Assembly (NCBI RefSeq): GCF_011742165.1
Contig: NZ_JAAQTO010000028.1
Location: 124,001-188,000 of the forward strand
Direction: 5' to 3'
Origin: Billgrantia bachuensis
Lineage (GTDB): Bacteria > Pseudomonadota > Gammaproteobacteria > Pseudomonadales > Halomonadaceae
DNA: 64,000 nt
The notes beneath the pieces were generated by a model. It worked only from the letters and a program-made list of their open reading frames with translations, did no database searches and was not told the origin of the DNA. A program made the translations under genes and the position numbers. Of this stretch, positions 8,143-16,316 are shown one piece after another (position 1 is the first letter of the stretch; every line of letters begins with the position of its first letter).

Positions 8143-9645
8143 TCAGGCAGCTAGTCCGTGCCGGTGCTTTTCGGTATGTCGTTTCAGTGCTTCCACCTGA
8201 CGCGGTGTCAGGCGCAGGCCAAGCTTGGTGCGCCGCCACAGAATGTCTTCGGCGCTGAGAGCCCATTCATGATCAATGAGATAGTCGGCCTCGGCGGCGG
8301 TGAAGCCGGCGCCGAAGTCTTGCCCCAGGTCGTCCGGAGCCTTGGCATTCTCGAGAAAACGCAGGCACAGGCTGCCGTAGCTACGGGCGAAGCGGCGTGC
8401 ACGCTCCTCGCCGAGCCAGGGGTAGTCGTGAAGCAGGCGGGCCATGAAGTGCGCCTGGCTGACGATATCGCCTCCCGGCAAGGTGGCATCGGCGGTCCAA
8501 CTCGGCCCCATGCCAGGCAGTGCAGGAGCCAGCATCTTCAGCGCGGCTTCCGCCAGCTTGCGGTAGGTGGTGATCTTTCCGCCGAACACAGAGAGTAGCG
8601 GGGCGCCGCTGTCGTCCAGGGCCAGGGTGTAATCGCGGGTCATGGCCGAAGGGTCGGCCGATTCGTCATCGCATAGCGGGCGTACGCCCGAGAAGCTCGT
8701 GATGACGTCGCGGCGGTCTAGCTGGCGTCGAAAGTGTTCGTTGACCACGCCGAGCAGATAGTCGATTTCCCCCTCGCTGATGGTGACCTGGGTCGGGTCG
8801 CCCTGATAGCGCCGATCCGTCGTGCCGACCAGGCTGAAGTCGTCCTCGTAAGGCAGGACGAAGACGATGCGGCGGTCGCTGTTCTGCAGGATATAGGCGC
8901 GGTCGTCGGCGTTGAGGCGCGGTACGACGATATGGCTGCCCTGGATCATGCGGATGGAGTAGTGCGAAGTGCGCGCCGCCTGCTCGCGTACCACTTGCTC
9001 GACCCAGGGCCCCGCGGCATTGACGAGGGCTCGCGCGTGGCGCTCGAAGCGCTCGCCGGTTCGCACGTCCTCGAGTTCGATGTGCCAGATCCCGCTCTCT
9101 TCCCGAGCCCCGGTGCAGCGTGTGCGCACGAGGATCTCCGCACCGCCTTCACGTGCTTGCAGGGCGTTGAGGACTACTAGCCGGGCATCGTCCACCCAGC
9201 AATCGGAGTATTCGAAACCGCGCATCATCTCGGGCTTCAGCGGCGAGTCGTCGGCGAAGCGAACGCCGCGTGAGCCGGGCAGTTTCTTGCGCTTGCCAAG
9301 GTGATCGTAAAGGAACAGCCCGGCACGGATCATCCAGGCCGGGCGCAAGTGTGAGCGGTGCGGCAGAATGAAGCGTAGCGGCCAGATGATGTGCGGCGCC
9401 TTGTGCAGCAGAACCTCTCGTTCGCGCAGGGCTTCCCCAACGAGGCGGAACTCGTGGTGTTCGAGATAGCGCAGGCCGCCGTGAATCAGCTTGCTGCTCG
9501 CCGACGATGTGGCGCCGGCCAGGTCGCCTTGTTCGCACAGGCCGACCGTCAGCCCGCGGCCGGCTGCGTCGTTGGCGATGCCGGTGCCGTTGATGCCGCC
9601 GCCGATGATGAACATGTCGAGTAACTTGCGAGACGTCTGCGCCAT
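8143..9645 (-). CDS. glpD: Aerobic glycerol-3-phosphate dehydrogenase
   Basis: FAD enzyme at the inner membrane that oxidises sn-glycerol-3-phosphate to dihydroxyacetone phosphate and passes electrons to ubiquinone. At 500 residues it has the usual GlpD length. The dinucleotide-binding loop GGGINGTG is at about 15-22, followed by the family motifs SSASSKLIHGGLRYLEH and VFGGKITTYRKLAE. The open frame continues 27 codons upstream, but ATG 9645 aligns with the family start. GlpR-type half-sites lie 60-95 bases before the start. With glpR and glpK it forms the glycerol-utilisation regulon; no glpF is in the window. Confidence 0.96.
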   Translation of the reverse strand: MAQTSRKLLDMFIIGGGINGTGIANDAAGRGLTVGLCEQGDLAGATSSASSKLIHGGLRYLEHHEFRLVGEALREREVLLHKAPHIIWPLRFILPHRSHLRPAWMIRAGLFLYDHLGKRKKLPGSRGVRFADDSPLKPEMMRGFEYSDCWVDDARLVVLNALQAREGGAEILVRTRCTGAREESGIWHIELEDVRTGERFERHARALVNAAGPWVEQVVREQAARTSHYSIRMIQGSHIVVPRLNADDRAYILQNSDRRIVFVLPYEDDFSLVGTTDRRYQGDPTQVTISEGEIDYLLGVVNEHFRRQLDRRDVITSFSGVRPLCDDESADPSAMTRDYTLALDDSGAPLLSVFGGKITTYRKLAEAALKMLAPALPGMGPSWTADATLPGGDIVSQAHFMARLLHDYPWLGEERARRFARSYGSLCLRFLENAKAPDDLGQDFGAGFTAAEADYLIDHEWALSAEDILWRRTKLGLRLTPRQVEALKRHTEKHRHGLAA

Positions 9646-9701
9646 GGAAGGTAAGGCTCCGAACTTGCGGCCCCGCGGGAGTGGAACCGATGCAACTGCT
9701 G

Positions 9702-9740
9702 ATGTTTGAAAACGAACATAGATCAATCGAAAGCGAACAT
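9702..9740. promoter_or_regulatory. GlpR operator region upstream of glpD
   Basis: ATGTTTG (9702-9708) and CGAACAT (9713-9719) form a near-palindrome, and a second CGAACAT (9734-9740) follows exactly 21 bases later, two helical turns. Read on the other strand, 9711-9720 is TATGTTCGTT, matching the GlpR half-site consensus WATKYTCGWW at every position. Confidence 0.7.
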
Positions 9741-9750
9741 CAAGAGCCTG

Positions 9751-9782
9751 AAGACAACAATGCCGACACCAGGGTGTCGGCA
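9751..9782 (-). terminator. Rho-independent terminator of glpR
   Basis: Perfect 10-bp arms, 9761-9770 and 9773-9782 (TGCCGACACC and its complement), with a tight loop. On the minus strand they are followed by TTGTTGTCTT. It lies just past the glpR stop and separates glpR from glpD. Confidence 0.75.
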
Positions 9783-9808
9783 GAGCGGTTCGGCCTGGCG
9801 TTTATCGT

Positions 9809-10567
9809 TCAGGCGATATGCAGGGCGACCTCATTGACCTGCATGAGGTGGACAATGCGCTCGGGAGGCTGGCGGTCGGTAAACAGGGCATCCAATTGAG
9901 CGATGTTGCCTTGGCGTACCACGGGGTTGCGATGGAATTTCGAGTGGTCGGCGGTCAGGTAGACCTGGCGTGAGTTATGGATGATGGCCTGGGCGACGCG
10001 TGCTTCCTGATAGTCGAACTCCAGCAGCGAGCCATCCTCGTCGATGCCGCTGATGCCGATGATGCCGAAGTCCACCTTGAACTGATTGATGAAGTCGATC
10101 GTCGCCTCACCGATGATACCGCCATCCCGCGAGCGAACCTGGCCGCCGGCGATAATGACGTTGAAATCCTCCTTGTGCTGGAGAATCGCTGCCACGTTGA
10201 GGTTGTTGGTGATGACCTCGAGGCCCTGATGGTCGAGCAGGGCTTCCGCCACCACTTCGTTACTGGTGCCGATGTTGATGAACAGCGAGGCGTGATCGGG
10301 AATGTGCCTGGCGACCAGGGCGGCGATGCGCCGTTTAGCGTCGAGATTGAGGTTCTTGCGCGTGCTGTAGGCGGTATTCACGGTGCTGGATTCAAGCCCC
10401 GCACCGCCGTGTACACGGCGAATCATGCCATCTTCCGACAGCGCGTTGAGGTCGCGACGTATGGTCTGAGGGGTGACCGAGAAGTGCTCGGTCAACTGCT
10501 CGATGCTGGCGTAGCCCTGGCGGCGTACCAGATCAACGATGGCATCTTGTCGTTGTTGCTGGTTCAT
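9809..10567 (-). CDS. glpR: DeoR-family repressor of glycerol-3-phosphate genes
   Basis: 252-residue DeoR-family repressor. The N-terminal helix-turn-helix (about 5-57: QQQRQDAIVDLVRRQGYASIEQLTEHFSV in part, then TPQTIRRDLNALSEDGMIRRVHGGA) has the DeoR signature. The C-terminal sugar-phosphate sensor (about 75-250) contains LFINIGTSNEVVAEAL and YLTADHSKFHRNP. In this family glycerol-3-phosphate is the inducer. Start chosen at the ATG preceded by GGGAG; the open frame runs 14 codons further. It sits between glpD and glpK, divergent from glpK, with predicted operators on both sides. Confidence 0.93.
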   Translation of the reverse strand: MNQQQRQDAIVDLVRRQGYASIEQLTEHFSVTPQTIRRDLNALSEDGMIRRVHGGAGLESSTVNTAYSTRKNLNLDAKRRIAALVARHIPDHASLFINIGTSNEVVAEALLDHQGLEVITNNLNVAAILQHKEDFNVIIAGGQVRSRDGGIIGEATIDFINQFKVDFGIIGISGIDEDGSLLEFDYQEARVAQAIIHNSRQVYLTADHSKFHRNPVVRQGNIAQLDALFTDRQPPERIVHLMQVNEVALHIA

Positions 10568-10659
10568 GTCGGCTCCCTTTCGATCACGCGAGTGTAAGCG
10601 ATTCGGCACGCTGTCGGCAGGTGATCACGGTTTTATTCTACGAAAGTCGTAAAGCATTG

Positions 10660-10699
10660 CGAACATACTCGAGTACTCTTGGTGATCATAAACGAACAT
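10660..10699. promoter_or_regulatory. GlpR-like half-sites between glpR and glpK
   Basis: CGAACAT occurs at 10660-10666 and again at 10693-10699, the second inside AACGAACATA, whose complement matches the GlpR half-site consensus perfectly. The 33-base spacing (about three turns) places both sites on one DNA face, overlapping the expected glpK promoter. Confidence 0.6.
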
Positions 10700-10717
10700 A
10701 CAACGACGGGACGCAAC

Positions 10718-12205
10718 ATGGCCGACTATCTACTCGCGATCGATCAGGGCACCACCAGTTCACGCGCCATTCTTTTCGACCGTGGCGGCCATGTACTTCA
10801 CGTTGCGCAGAGGGAGTTTCCCCAGCACTTTCCGTGTGACGGCTGGGTCGAGCACGATCCGCAGGACATCTGGGACACGGTGTTGGCCACATGTCGCGAG
10901 GTGGTGCAGGAATCGGACGTCGCGCTCGATTCCCTCGCCGGCATCGGCATCACCAACCAGCGCGAGACCGCCCTGCTGTGGGATCGGGCGACGGGACGCC
11001 CGCTCTATAACGCCATCGTCTGGCAGGACCGGCGAACGGCCGACCTGTGCCAACAATTGCGCGATGCGGGTCACGGTGATCTCGTCCAGGCGCGCACCGG
11101 ACTGCTGATCGATCCCTACTTCTCGGCAACCAAGCTGGCCTGGCTGCTGGACAACGTGGATGGCGCCAGGGAACGTGCCGAGCGTGGTGAACTCGCCTTC
11201 GGCACGGTGGACAGCTACCTGCTCTGGCAACTGACCGGTGGCCGTGTCCATGCCACCGATGCCACCAATGCCTCGCGCACGATGCTGTTCAACATCCATA
11301 CCCAGCAGTGGGACGAGGAACTGCTCGCTCTCTTCGGTATCCCTCGCGACTTGCTGCCTGAAGTGCGCGACAGCAGCGATGACTTCGGCACCGCCCAAGC
11401 CCGGTGGCTGGGAGCCGAACTACCCATCGGCGGCATAGTCGGCGATCAGCAGGCTGCGCTGGTAGGGCAGGCCTGTTTCGAGCCGGGCATGGGCAAGAGC
11501 ACCTACGGCACCGGTTGCTTCATGATCGTCAATACCGGCGACAAGCCGGCGACATCGCACAACCGACTACTGACTACCGTGGCGTATCGACTGGGGGGCA
11601 AGACCACTTATGCCATGGAGGGAAGTATCTTCGTGGCCGGTGCGGCCGTGCAGTGGCTGCGTGACGGCCTCAAGCTGTTCAAGGATGCGGCCGAGACCGA
11701 GGCCTTGGCCAAGCAGACCCGTGACGGCCACAGCGTCTACCTGGTACCCGCTTTCACGGGGCTGGGGGCACCGCATTGGGATCCCAAGGCACGCGGGGCG
11801 ATCTTCGGCCTGACCCGGGACACCGGTATCGCCGAGATCGTTGCCGCAGGGCTGCAGGCGGTGTGCTACCAGACTCGCGACCTGCAGGCCTGCATGAGCG
11901 ACGACATGGGAGTGCCCCCGGGCACGCTGCGCGTCGATGGTGGCATGGCGGCCAACTCGTGGCTGGTGCAGTTTCTGGCCGATATGCTGGGGGTACAGGT
12001 CGACCGTCCTACGGTGCTCGAGACCACGGCGCTGGGTGCCGCCTACATGGCGGGGCTGCGCTTCGGCTGGTACCGGGACCTGGAGGAGATTGCCGAACTC
12101 TGGCGCTGTGAGAGAACGTTCTCGCCCAGCATGCCGGAATCCGAGCGTGAGCGGCTTTATGGGGGCTGGCTCGAAGCGGTGGGGCGTGTAAAAAGCACTG
12201 CCTGA
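10718..12205 (+). CDS. glpK: Glycerol kinase
   Basis: Phosphorylates glycerol with ATP to sn-glycerol-3-phosphate, the inducer and substrate for glpR and glpD products. 495 residues, the usual FGGY-kinase length. The N-terminal phosphate loop is [45 protein letters not shown] (in parts), the FGGY signature and the C-terminal [18 protein letters not shown] and [13 protein letters not shown] motifs follow. The ATG at 10718 is preferred over the upstream one because the protein then starts [11 protein letters not shown], as in the family. Divergent from glpR. Confidence 0.97.
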   Translation: MADYLLAIDQGTTSSRAILFDRGGHVLHVAQREFPQHFPCDGWVEHDPQDIWDTVLATCREVVQESDVALDSLAGIGITNQRETALLWDRATGRPLYNAIVWQDRRTADLCQQLRDAGHGDLVQARTGLLIDPYFSATKLAWLLDNVDGARERAERGELAFGTVDSYLLWQLTGGRVHATDATNASRTMLFNIHTQQWDEELLALFGIPRDLLPEVRDSSDDFGTAQARWLGAELPIGGIVGDQQAALVGQACFEPGMGKSTYGTGCFMIVNTGDKPATSHNRLLTTVAYRLGGKTTYAMEGSIFVAGAAVQWLRDGLKLFKDAAETEALAKQTRDGHSVYLVPAFTGLGAPHWDPKARGAIFGLTRDTGIAEIVAAGLQAVCYQTRDLQACMSDDMGVPPGTLRVDGGMAANSWLVQFLADMLGVQVDRPTVLETTALGAAYMAGLRFGWYRDLEEIAELWRCERTFSPSMPESERERLYGGWLEAVGRVKSTA

Positions 12206-12332
12206 AGCTTGCAAAAGGCAGCGATATCGGTAAGATATGCATCCGTTGCCGCAGCGAAGGTTCGACGGTAACAGGCTGCCGTCGCATTCTGAGTTGAGTA
12301 GGAATGCATGCCAGCCGCGGAAAGTCGGAAGC

Positions 12333-12409
12333 AGGACCATAGCTCAGTTGGTTAGAGCGCCACGTTGACATCGTGGAGGTCGGCGGTTCAAATCCGCCTG
12401 GTCCTACCA
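12333..12409 (+). tRNA. tRNA-Val (anticodon GAC), copy 1
   Basis: 77-base cloverleaf with genomically encoded CCA. Acceptor stem AGGACCA/TGGTCCT, D-arm GCTC...GAGC, anticodon stem CCACG/CGTGG with loop TTGACAT (anticodon GAC, reading GUC and GUU), T-stem GGCGG/CCGCC with loop TTCAAAT, discriminator A. Confidence 0.95.
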
Positions 12410-12427
12410 GCTTTCCCAGCGATTTTC

Positions 12428-12504
12428 AGGACCATAGCTCAGTTGGTTAGAGCGCCACGTTGACATCGTGGAGGTCAGCGGTTCAAATCCGCTTGGTCCT
12501 ACCA
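12428..12504 (+). tRNA. tRNA-Val (anticodon GAC), copy 2
   Basis: Second 77-base copy, 95 bases downstream. It is identical except for one compensated pair in the T-stem (AGCGG/CCGCT instead of GGCGG/CCGCC), so both copies keep perfect stems. CCA is encoded. Probably co-transcribed with copy 1 and ended by the following terminator. Confidence 0.95.
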
Positions 12505-12512
12505 GCATCCCG

Positions 12513-12551
12513 GAACGCCCCGTGGCTCAGCGCCACGGGGCGTTCTCTTTT
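12513..12551 (+). terminator. Rho-independent terminator of the tRNA-Val pair
   Basis: 13-bp perfect GC-rich stem (12513-12525 with 12533-12545), a 7-base loop and TCTTTT after the 3' arm. It may also serve the convergent msrC-type gene. Confidence 0.85.
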
Positions 12552-12564
12552 CCGGGCCGCACGG

Positions 12565-13050
12565 CTACGGCGCAGCGAGCAGATCCGGCAGGGTCGTGCG
12601 CTCGAGAAATACCGCGACCAACCGCTCAATGCCGGCCTGATCCTCTTCGCTGAAGCGGGCGTGGCGTGGGCTGTCCAGATCAAGCACGCCCCACAGCGTT
12701 CCCTCTCGCATGACCGGCACCACCAGCTCGGAATTAGAGGCGGCATCGCAGGCGATGTGGTCGGCAATGGCGTGAACGTCGTCGACGCGCTGGGTCTGTC
12801 GACTGCGGGCGGCCGCGCCACACACGCCTTTGCTGAACGGGATCGGGTTGCAGGCGGACTTGCCCTGGAAGGGGCCGAGGGTGAGCAGCTCGGGCTGGCG
12901 CTGCAAGTAGAAACCCACCCAGTTGAGTTCCGCGACCTGCTGCATGATGAAGGCGCAGGCCTGGGCGGTGTTGACCAGCCAGTCGTCACTATCCAGCAGT
13001 GCATCGAGCTGTCGGGCAAGCAGCGCGTAATCGGGGGCGGTCGATGCCAT
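12565..13050 (-). CDS. msrC: Free methionine-(R)-sulfoxide reductase (GAF domain)
   Basis: Cytosolic GAF-fold enzyme reducing free L-methionine-(R)-sulfoxide to methionine using cysteine chemistry. 161 residues, the normal length. The family signature is clear: WVGFYL, LTLGPFQGKSACNPI, GVCGAA, VDDVHAIADHIACDAASNSELVVPV. The three redox cysteines are C67, C77 and C101. It neighbours the methionine importer operon metNIQ across one small gene, consistent with methionine recovery. Oriented minus, ending just past the tRNA terminator. Confidence 0.92.
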   Translation of the reverse strand: MASTAPDYALLARQLDALLDSDDWLVNTAQACAFIMQQVAELNWVGFYLQRQPELLTLGPFQGKSACNPIPFSKGVCGAAARSRQTQRVDDVHAIADHIACDAASNSELVVPVMREGTLWGVLDLDSPRHARFSEEDQAGIERLVAVFLERTTLPDLLAAP

Positions 13051-13146
13051 GGGGTCTCCTGCGTTCGGATTCGGGGTTTGAACAATGTCCGTGGCGACAC
13101 TAGCTTTCGGGTAAGGATACCCGTTGGTCGATCAGGAGGATTGAGT

Positions 13147-13446
13147 ATGCGTGTGGTTGCCGATGTCAACGTAACGCCGATCGGGGCCGGAGCCTCGCTG
13201 TCGTCCCATATCGCCGCCTGCGAGGAGATAATCGAGGAGGCCGGGCTCAAGTATCGTCTGCATGCCCATGGCACCAATCTCGAAGGCTCGTGGGACGAGG
13301 TGATGAGGGTCGTCAAGCGCTGTCATGACGTGCTGCACGAGCGCGGTGCGCCACGGGTGGACAGTGCGATCCGTATCGCCACCGCCAGCGACAAGGACCA
13401 GAGCCTTGAAGGTCGCATCGACAAGGTCGAACAGAAGATCGATTGA
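13147..13446 (+). CDS. MTH1187/YkoF-type thiamine-binding-like small protein
   Basis: 99-residue soluble protein of the MTH1187 (thiamine-binding, ferredoxin-like fold) family: VADVNVTPIGAGASLSSHIA at the N-terminus, then EEAGLKYRLHAHGTNLEG and a C-terminal coiled segment (DQSLEGRIDKVEQKID). Family members have been reported to bind thiamine-like ligands, but their role is not settled. A strong AGGAGG ends eight bases before the ATG and fixes the start, although the frame is open much further upstream across the tRNA region. Divergent from msrC. Confidence 0.85.
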   Translation: MRVVADVNVTPIGAGASLSSHIAACEEIIEEAGLKYRLHAHGTNLEGSWDEVMRVVKRCHDVLHERGAPRVDSAIRIATASDKDQSLEGRIDKVEQKID

Positions 13447-13469
13447 ATCTCGATCGGCTTTGCTGCGCA

Positions 13470-13498
13470 AACGGGCCGACGCCATGCGTCGGCCCGTT
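13470..13498. terminator. Intrinsic terminator between convergent genes
   Basis: 13-bp stem 13470-13482 with 13486-13498 and a CAT loop, between the thiamine-binding-like gene (+) and metQ (-). It is followed on the plus strand by GTCGTTC, which is only modestly T-rich. Confidence 0.65.
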
Positions 13499-13525
13499 GT
13501 CGTTCAATCGGCGATAAGCCTCGGC

Positions 13526-14350
13526 TCACTCCCAGCCGGGCACGGCACCGCCGTCGAACAGTTCCTTTGCCTTGGCTGCGACTTCGTCGCTCTGGTAGGC
13601 GGAAACGAGCTGCTGGATCTCCTCGCGCTCCTCGTCACCCGCGCGAACCGCGATCAGGTTGACGTAGGGCGACTCGGGACCCTCCTTGATCAGGGCATCG
13701 TCCAGGCTCAGGCCGGCCGGCTGGGCGAAGGTGTTGTTGATGAAGGCCAGGTCGACGTCCTGCAGCACGCGCGGCAGCTGGGCCGCCTCGATCTCGCGGA
13801 ACTGGAAGTCATGCGGGTTCTCGACCACGTTGACCGGGGTGGCCTCGAGGTTCTCGTGATCGTCCAGCTCGATCAGGCCGGCGTTGTGCATCAGGATCAT
13901 CGCGCGACCGCCGTTGGTGGGGTCGTTGGGCAGGGCGATAATGGCGCCTTCGGGCAACTCCTCGATGCTGTCGTGCTTCTCGGAGTAGGCACCGATCGGA
14001 TAGACGAAGGTGCGCCCGGCCACAGTCAGGTCGTAGTCGCGATCGTCGATCATGCTCTGCAGGTAGGGCTCGTGCTGGAAGGCGTTGGCGTCGAGGCTGC
14101 CGTCGGCGAGCGCTGCATTGGGCGAGACGTAGTCGGTGAACTCAATGATCTCGACATCGAGATCATAGCGATCCTTGGCGATCTGGACGGCCACCTCCAT
14201 CACCTCCGACTCGGGGCCGGACATGGTACCGACCTTGATCGAGCGCGTTTCGGCGGCATCGTCGTTGCCGCAGCCGGCGATCAGGCTGGTAGTGGCGAGA
14301 GTGCCGACCAGTGTGGCGGCGCCGAGCAGACGGGTCAGAGTTGCTTGCAT
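13526..14350 (-). CDS. metQ: Methionine ABC transporter substrate-binding lipoprotein
   Basis: Periplasmic binding lipoprotein of the NlpA/MetQ family, tethered to the inner membrane, delivering D/L-methionine to MetNI. 274 residues. The signal peptide ends at lipobox LIAGC with Cys27, followed by G-N. Family motifs are IKVGTMSGPESEVMEVA, FQHEPYL, YPIGAYSEKHDSIEELPEGA (in parts), IALPNDPTNGGRAM, and AFINNTFAQPAGL near the ligand site. Last gene of the metNIQ operon, 25 bases after metI, under the SAM-II leader upstream of metN. Confidence 0.95.
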   Translation of the reverse strand: MQATLTRLLGAATLVGTLATTSLIAGCGNDDAAETRSIKVGTMSGPESEVMEVAVQIAKDRYDLDVEIIEFTDYVSPNAALADGSLDANAFQHEPYLQSMIDDRDYDLTVAGRTFVYPIGAYSEKHDSIEELPEGAIIALPNDPTNGGRAMILMHNAGLIELDDHENLEATPVNVVENPHDFQFREIEAAQLPRVLQDVDLAFINNTFAQPAGLSLDDALIKEGPESPYVNLIAVRAGDEEREEIQQLVSAYQSDEVAAKAKELFDGGAVPGWE

Positions 14351-14375
14351 TGGGTCGTTCTCCTTGGGTGTTGCG

Positions 14376-15029
14376 TCATTTGCGATCCGACTTGCGTACC
14401 AGGTAATCCCCCAGGCTCTGGAAGCCCTGCACCATGACCACCAGGATGGCCACGGTGATCAGCATGACTGTCGGGTTGAAGCGGTTGTAGCCGTAGCGGA
14501 TGCCCAGATCGCCCAGGCCGCCACCGCCCACGGCCCCGGCCATGGCCGAGTAGCTCACCAGGGTGACCACGGTGATGGTCAGCCCGGTGATGATGCCGCC
14601 GCGAGCTTCCGGCAGTAGCACCTTGGTAATGATCTGGTGGGGCGTGGCACCCATCGACTGGGCGGCCTCGACCAAGCCCGGCGGTATCTCGTTGAGCGCA
14701 CCCTCCACCAGCCGTGCGACAAAGGGAATGGCGGCAAGGGTCAATGGCACGATAGCCGCATTGGTGCCGATGGATGTGCCGACGACCATGCGCGTGAAGG
14801 GGATGATCGCTACCATCAGAATGATGAAGGGTATCGAGCGGCCGACGTTGGTTACCATGCCCAGCGCCTGGTTGACTGCCGGGCGGGCGAGGATCTGGCG
14901 CGGGCGGGTGACGTAGAGCATTACGCCCAGCGGTACGCCGAGCAAGGCCGAGATCACGCCCGAGACGGCGACCATGTAGAGCGTGTCCAGGGTCGCCTGC
15001 AGGATCAGGTCAATCATCGCGTTGGACAT
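14376..15029 (-). CDS. metI: Methionine ABC transporter permease
   Basis: Inner-membrane channel subunit that pairs with MetN and MetQ. 217 residues with about five transmembrane helices. The permease EAA loop is visible as VEAAQSMGATPHQIITKVLLPEA. The start is the ATG with GGAGG nine bases ahead; it lies inside the metN 3' end, giving a 20-base overlap and likely translational coupling. An upstream in-frame start would add only nine residues. Confidence 0.95.
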   Translation of the reverse strand: MSNAMIDLILQATLDTLYMVAVSGVISALLGVPLGVMLYVTRPRQILARPAVNQALGMVTNVGRSIPFIILMVAIIPFTRMVVGTSIGTNAAIVPLTLAAIPFVARLVEGALNEIPPGLVEAAQSMGATPHQIITKVLLPEARGGIITGLTITVVTLVSYSAMAGAVGGGGLGDLGIRYGYNRFNPTVMLITVAILVVMVQGFQSLGDYLVRKSDRK

Positions 15030-16101
15030 GGCCGAGCACCTCCACGTGAAGATCATGGGTTTCGAGGTAGTCGATGGCGCGCCGAGTCTGCTCCGGCGAG
15101 CCCAGCAGCTCGGCGATCATCAGGCCCAGGGTGCGCTCCTGGATCGACTCCACCTTGGCCTGGAGAATGCTCACGTCCACGCCGCACTCCCTGGCGAGCC
15201 GAGAAATCAATGGGGTCGAGACCGCATCACCGGAGAAGGCCAGGCGTACCACGGGGTGGGTATGCTCGCCCGGTTCGTCTTCGAGTCTTTCCACCAGGGC
15301 CTTGGGCGGCTCGAGCTGAAGAAAGTCGTTGAGGAACTCGCGGCCGAGTCGGGTGCGCGGGGCGGTGAAAAAATCGCCCACGTCAGCCTCCTCTACCAGC
15401 TCACCGTCCGATATCAGGCTGACGCGGTGGCAGATCGACTTGACCACTTCCATCTCGTGGGTAATCAGCAGGATGGTCAGGCCGAGCTTCTGGTTGATCT
15501 CGCGCAGCAGGGTCAGGATCGAGCCGGTGGTCTGCGGATCCAGTGCCGAGGTTGCCTCATCGCACAGCAGTACACGAGGCTCACTGGCCAGTGCCCGGGC
15601 GATGGCCACGCGCTGCTTCTGGCCGCCGGAGAGCTGGGCCGGGTACTGGCGCGCCTTGTCGGAAAGGCCGGTGAGTTCGAGCAGTGGCAGCACGCGTTCA
15701 CGAATGGCGCTGCGCTTCATGCCCATCAATTCCAACGGCAGGGCGACATTGTCGAAGACGTTGCGTGTCGTCAGCAGATTGAAATGCTGGAAGATCATGC
15801 CGATGCGATGCCGCGCCTGGTTGAGCGCGGTGGCGGAGAGATCGGTCATCTCCTGGCCGTCGACGACCACGCTGCCGCTCGTCGGGCGCTCGAGCAGGTT
15901 GACGCAGCGGATCAGGGTCGACTTGCCGGCGCCGGACAGGCCGATGACGCCGTGAATGCTGCCCTGGGGGACATGAAGGTCGACGTTCCTGAGTGCCTCG
16001 ATCGTCCGGGACGAGGTGTCTTTTCGGTGCGCAGTGAACGGCAGCCGGCTTCTGGGGCCGGCGAGATGGTAGGTCTTGGAAACGTTGCGTAGCGTGATCA
16101 T
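15010..16101 (-). CDS. metN: Methionine ABC transporter ATP-binding subunit
   Basis: Cytoplasmic ATPase energising methionine import. 363 residues. Walker A GLSGAGKST at 54-62, ABC signature LSGGQKQRVAIARAL, Walker B VLLCDEATSALD and a downstream H-loop (LLITHEME). The C-terminal ~80 residues form the NIL/ACT-like domain that binds methionine and inhibits transport. There is an insert of about 20 residues near positions 13-33, ahead of the Walker A, compared with E. coli MetN. First gene of metNIQ, whose transcript begins with a SAM-II riboswitch and attenuator. Confidence 0.96.
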   Translation of the reverse strand: MITLRNVSKTYHLAGPRSRLPFTAHRKDTSSRTIEALRNVDLHVPQGSIHGVIGLSGAGKSTLIRCVNLLERPTSGSVVVDGQEMTDLSATALNQARHRIGMIFQHFNLLTTRNVFDNVALPLELMGMKRSAIRERVLPLLELTGLSDKARQYPAQLSGGQKQRVAIARALASEPRVLLCDEATSALDPQTTGSILTLLREINQKLGLTILLITHEMEVVKSICHRVSLISDGELVEEADVGDFFTAPRTRLGREFLNDFLQLEPPKALVERLEDEPGEHTHPVVRLAFSGDAVSTPLISRLARECGVDVSILQAKVESIQERTLGLMIAELLGSPEQTRRAIDYLETHDLHVEVLGHVQRDD

Positions 16102-16161
16102 CTGGCTTCCTGAGAGGCCGTCCCCGGTGAGGCGGGCGCAGCGTTAGCCAGATGGATAGCC

Positions 16162-16194
16162 GAAAAGAAAAAAAGGCCACCCTGTCGGGTGGCC
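16162..16194 (-). terminator. Attenuator terminator of the metN riboswitch leader
   Basis: On the minus strand, an 8-bp stem (16194-16187 with 16182-16175, GGCCACCC/GGGTGGCC) with loop GACA is followed by a long T-run (complement of 16162-16174). It lies 60 bases before the metN start and inside the leader, so it decides whether the operon is transcribed. Its 5' arm contains CACCC, which can pair with GGGTG at the 3' end of the aptamer. Confidence 0.9.
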
Positions 16195-16208
16195 ATCAAC
16201 GCTGGACA

Positions 16209-16302
16209 CACCCTTTTAGCTGCACTTCACGCCAACGGGAATGGAGCAATTCCATTTCCCGCTGGCGTGGGCGCCCGCAATCCGGGTACAAATCGGCGCC
16301 TG
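16209..16302 (-). ncRNA. SAM-II (SAM-alpha) riboswitch with an inserted long hairpin
   Basis: Reading on the minus strand: P1 5' strand GGCGCC (16300-16295), then GATTTGTACCCGGATTGC, the P1 3' strand GGCGCC (16275-16270), a long inserted hairpin of about 18 bp (roughly 16268-16227), and AAGTGCAGCTAAAAGGGTG ending at 16209. GATTT, CC, ATTGC and AGCTAAAA-GG are hallmark SAM-II positions. ACCC in the P1 loop can form the pseudoknot with GGGT at the 3' end. It binds S-adenosylmethionine and lies upstream of metNIQ, exactly the context expected. The insert replaces the short loop of classical members. Confidence 0.9.
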
Positions 16303-16316
16303 AAATGTGATGGCGA

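Noticed and set aside
12460..13446. A 328-codon plus-strand frame running through the second tRNA-Val and opposite msrC
   Set aside because: Only its last 99 codons are real. It overlaps a tRNA, its terminator and the msrC gene; AGGAGG at 13135-13140 marks the true start at 13147.
13325..14437. A 370-codon plus-strand frame opposite metQ
   Set aside because: metQ on the minus strand has a signal peptide and full family motifs; the antisense frame has none.
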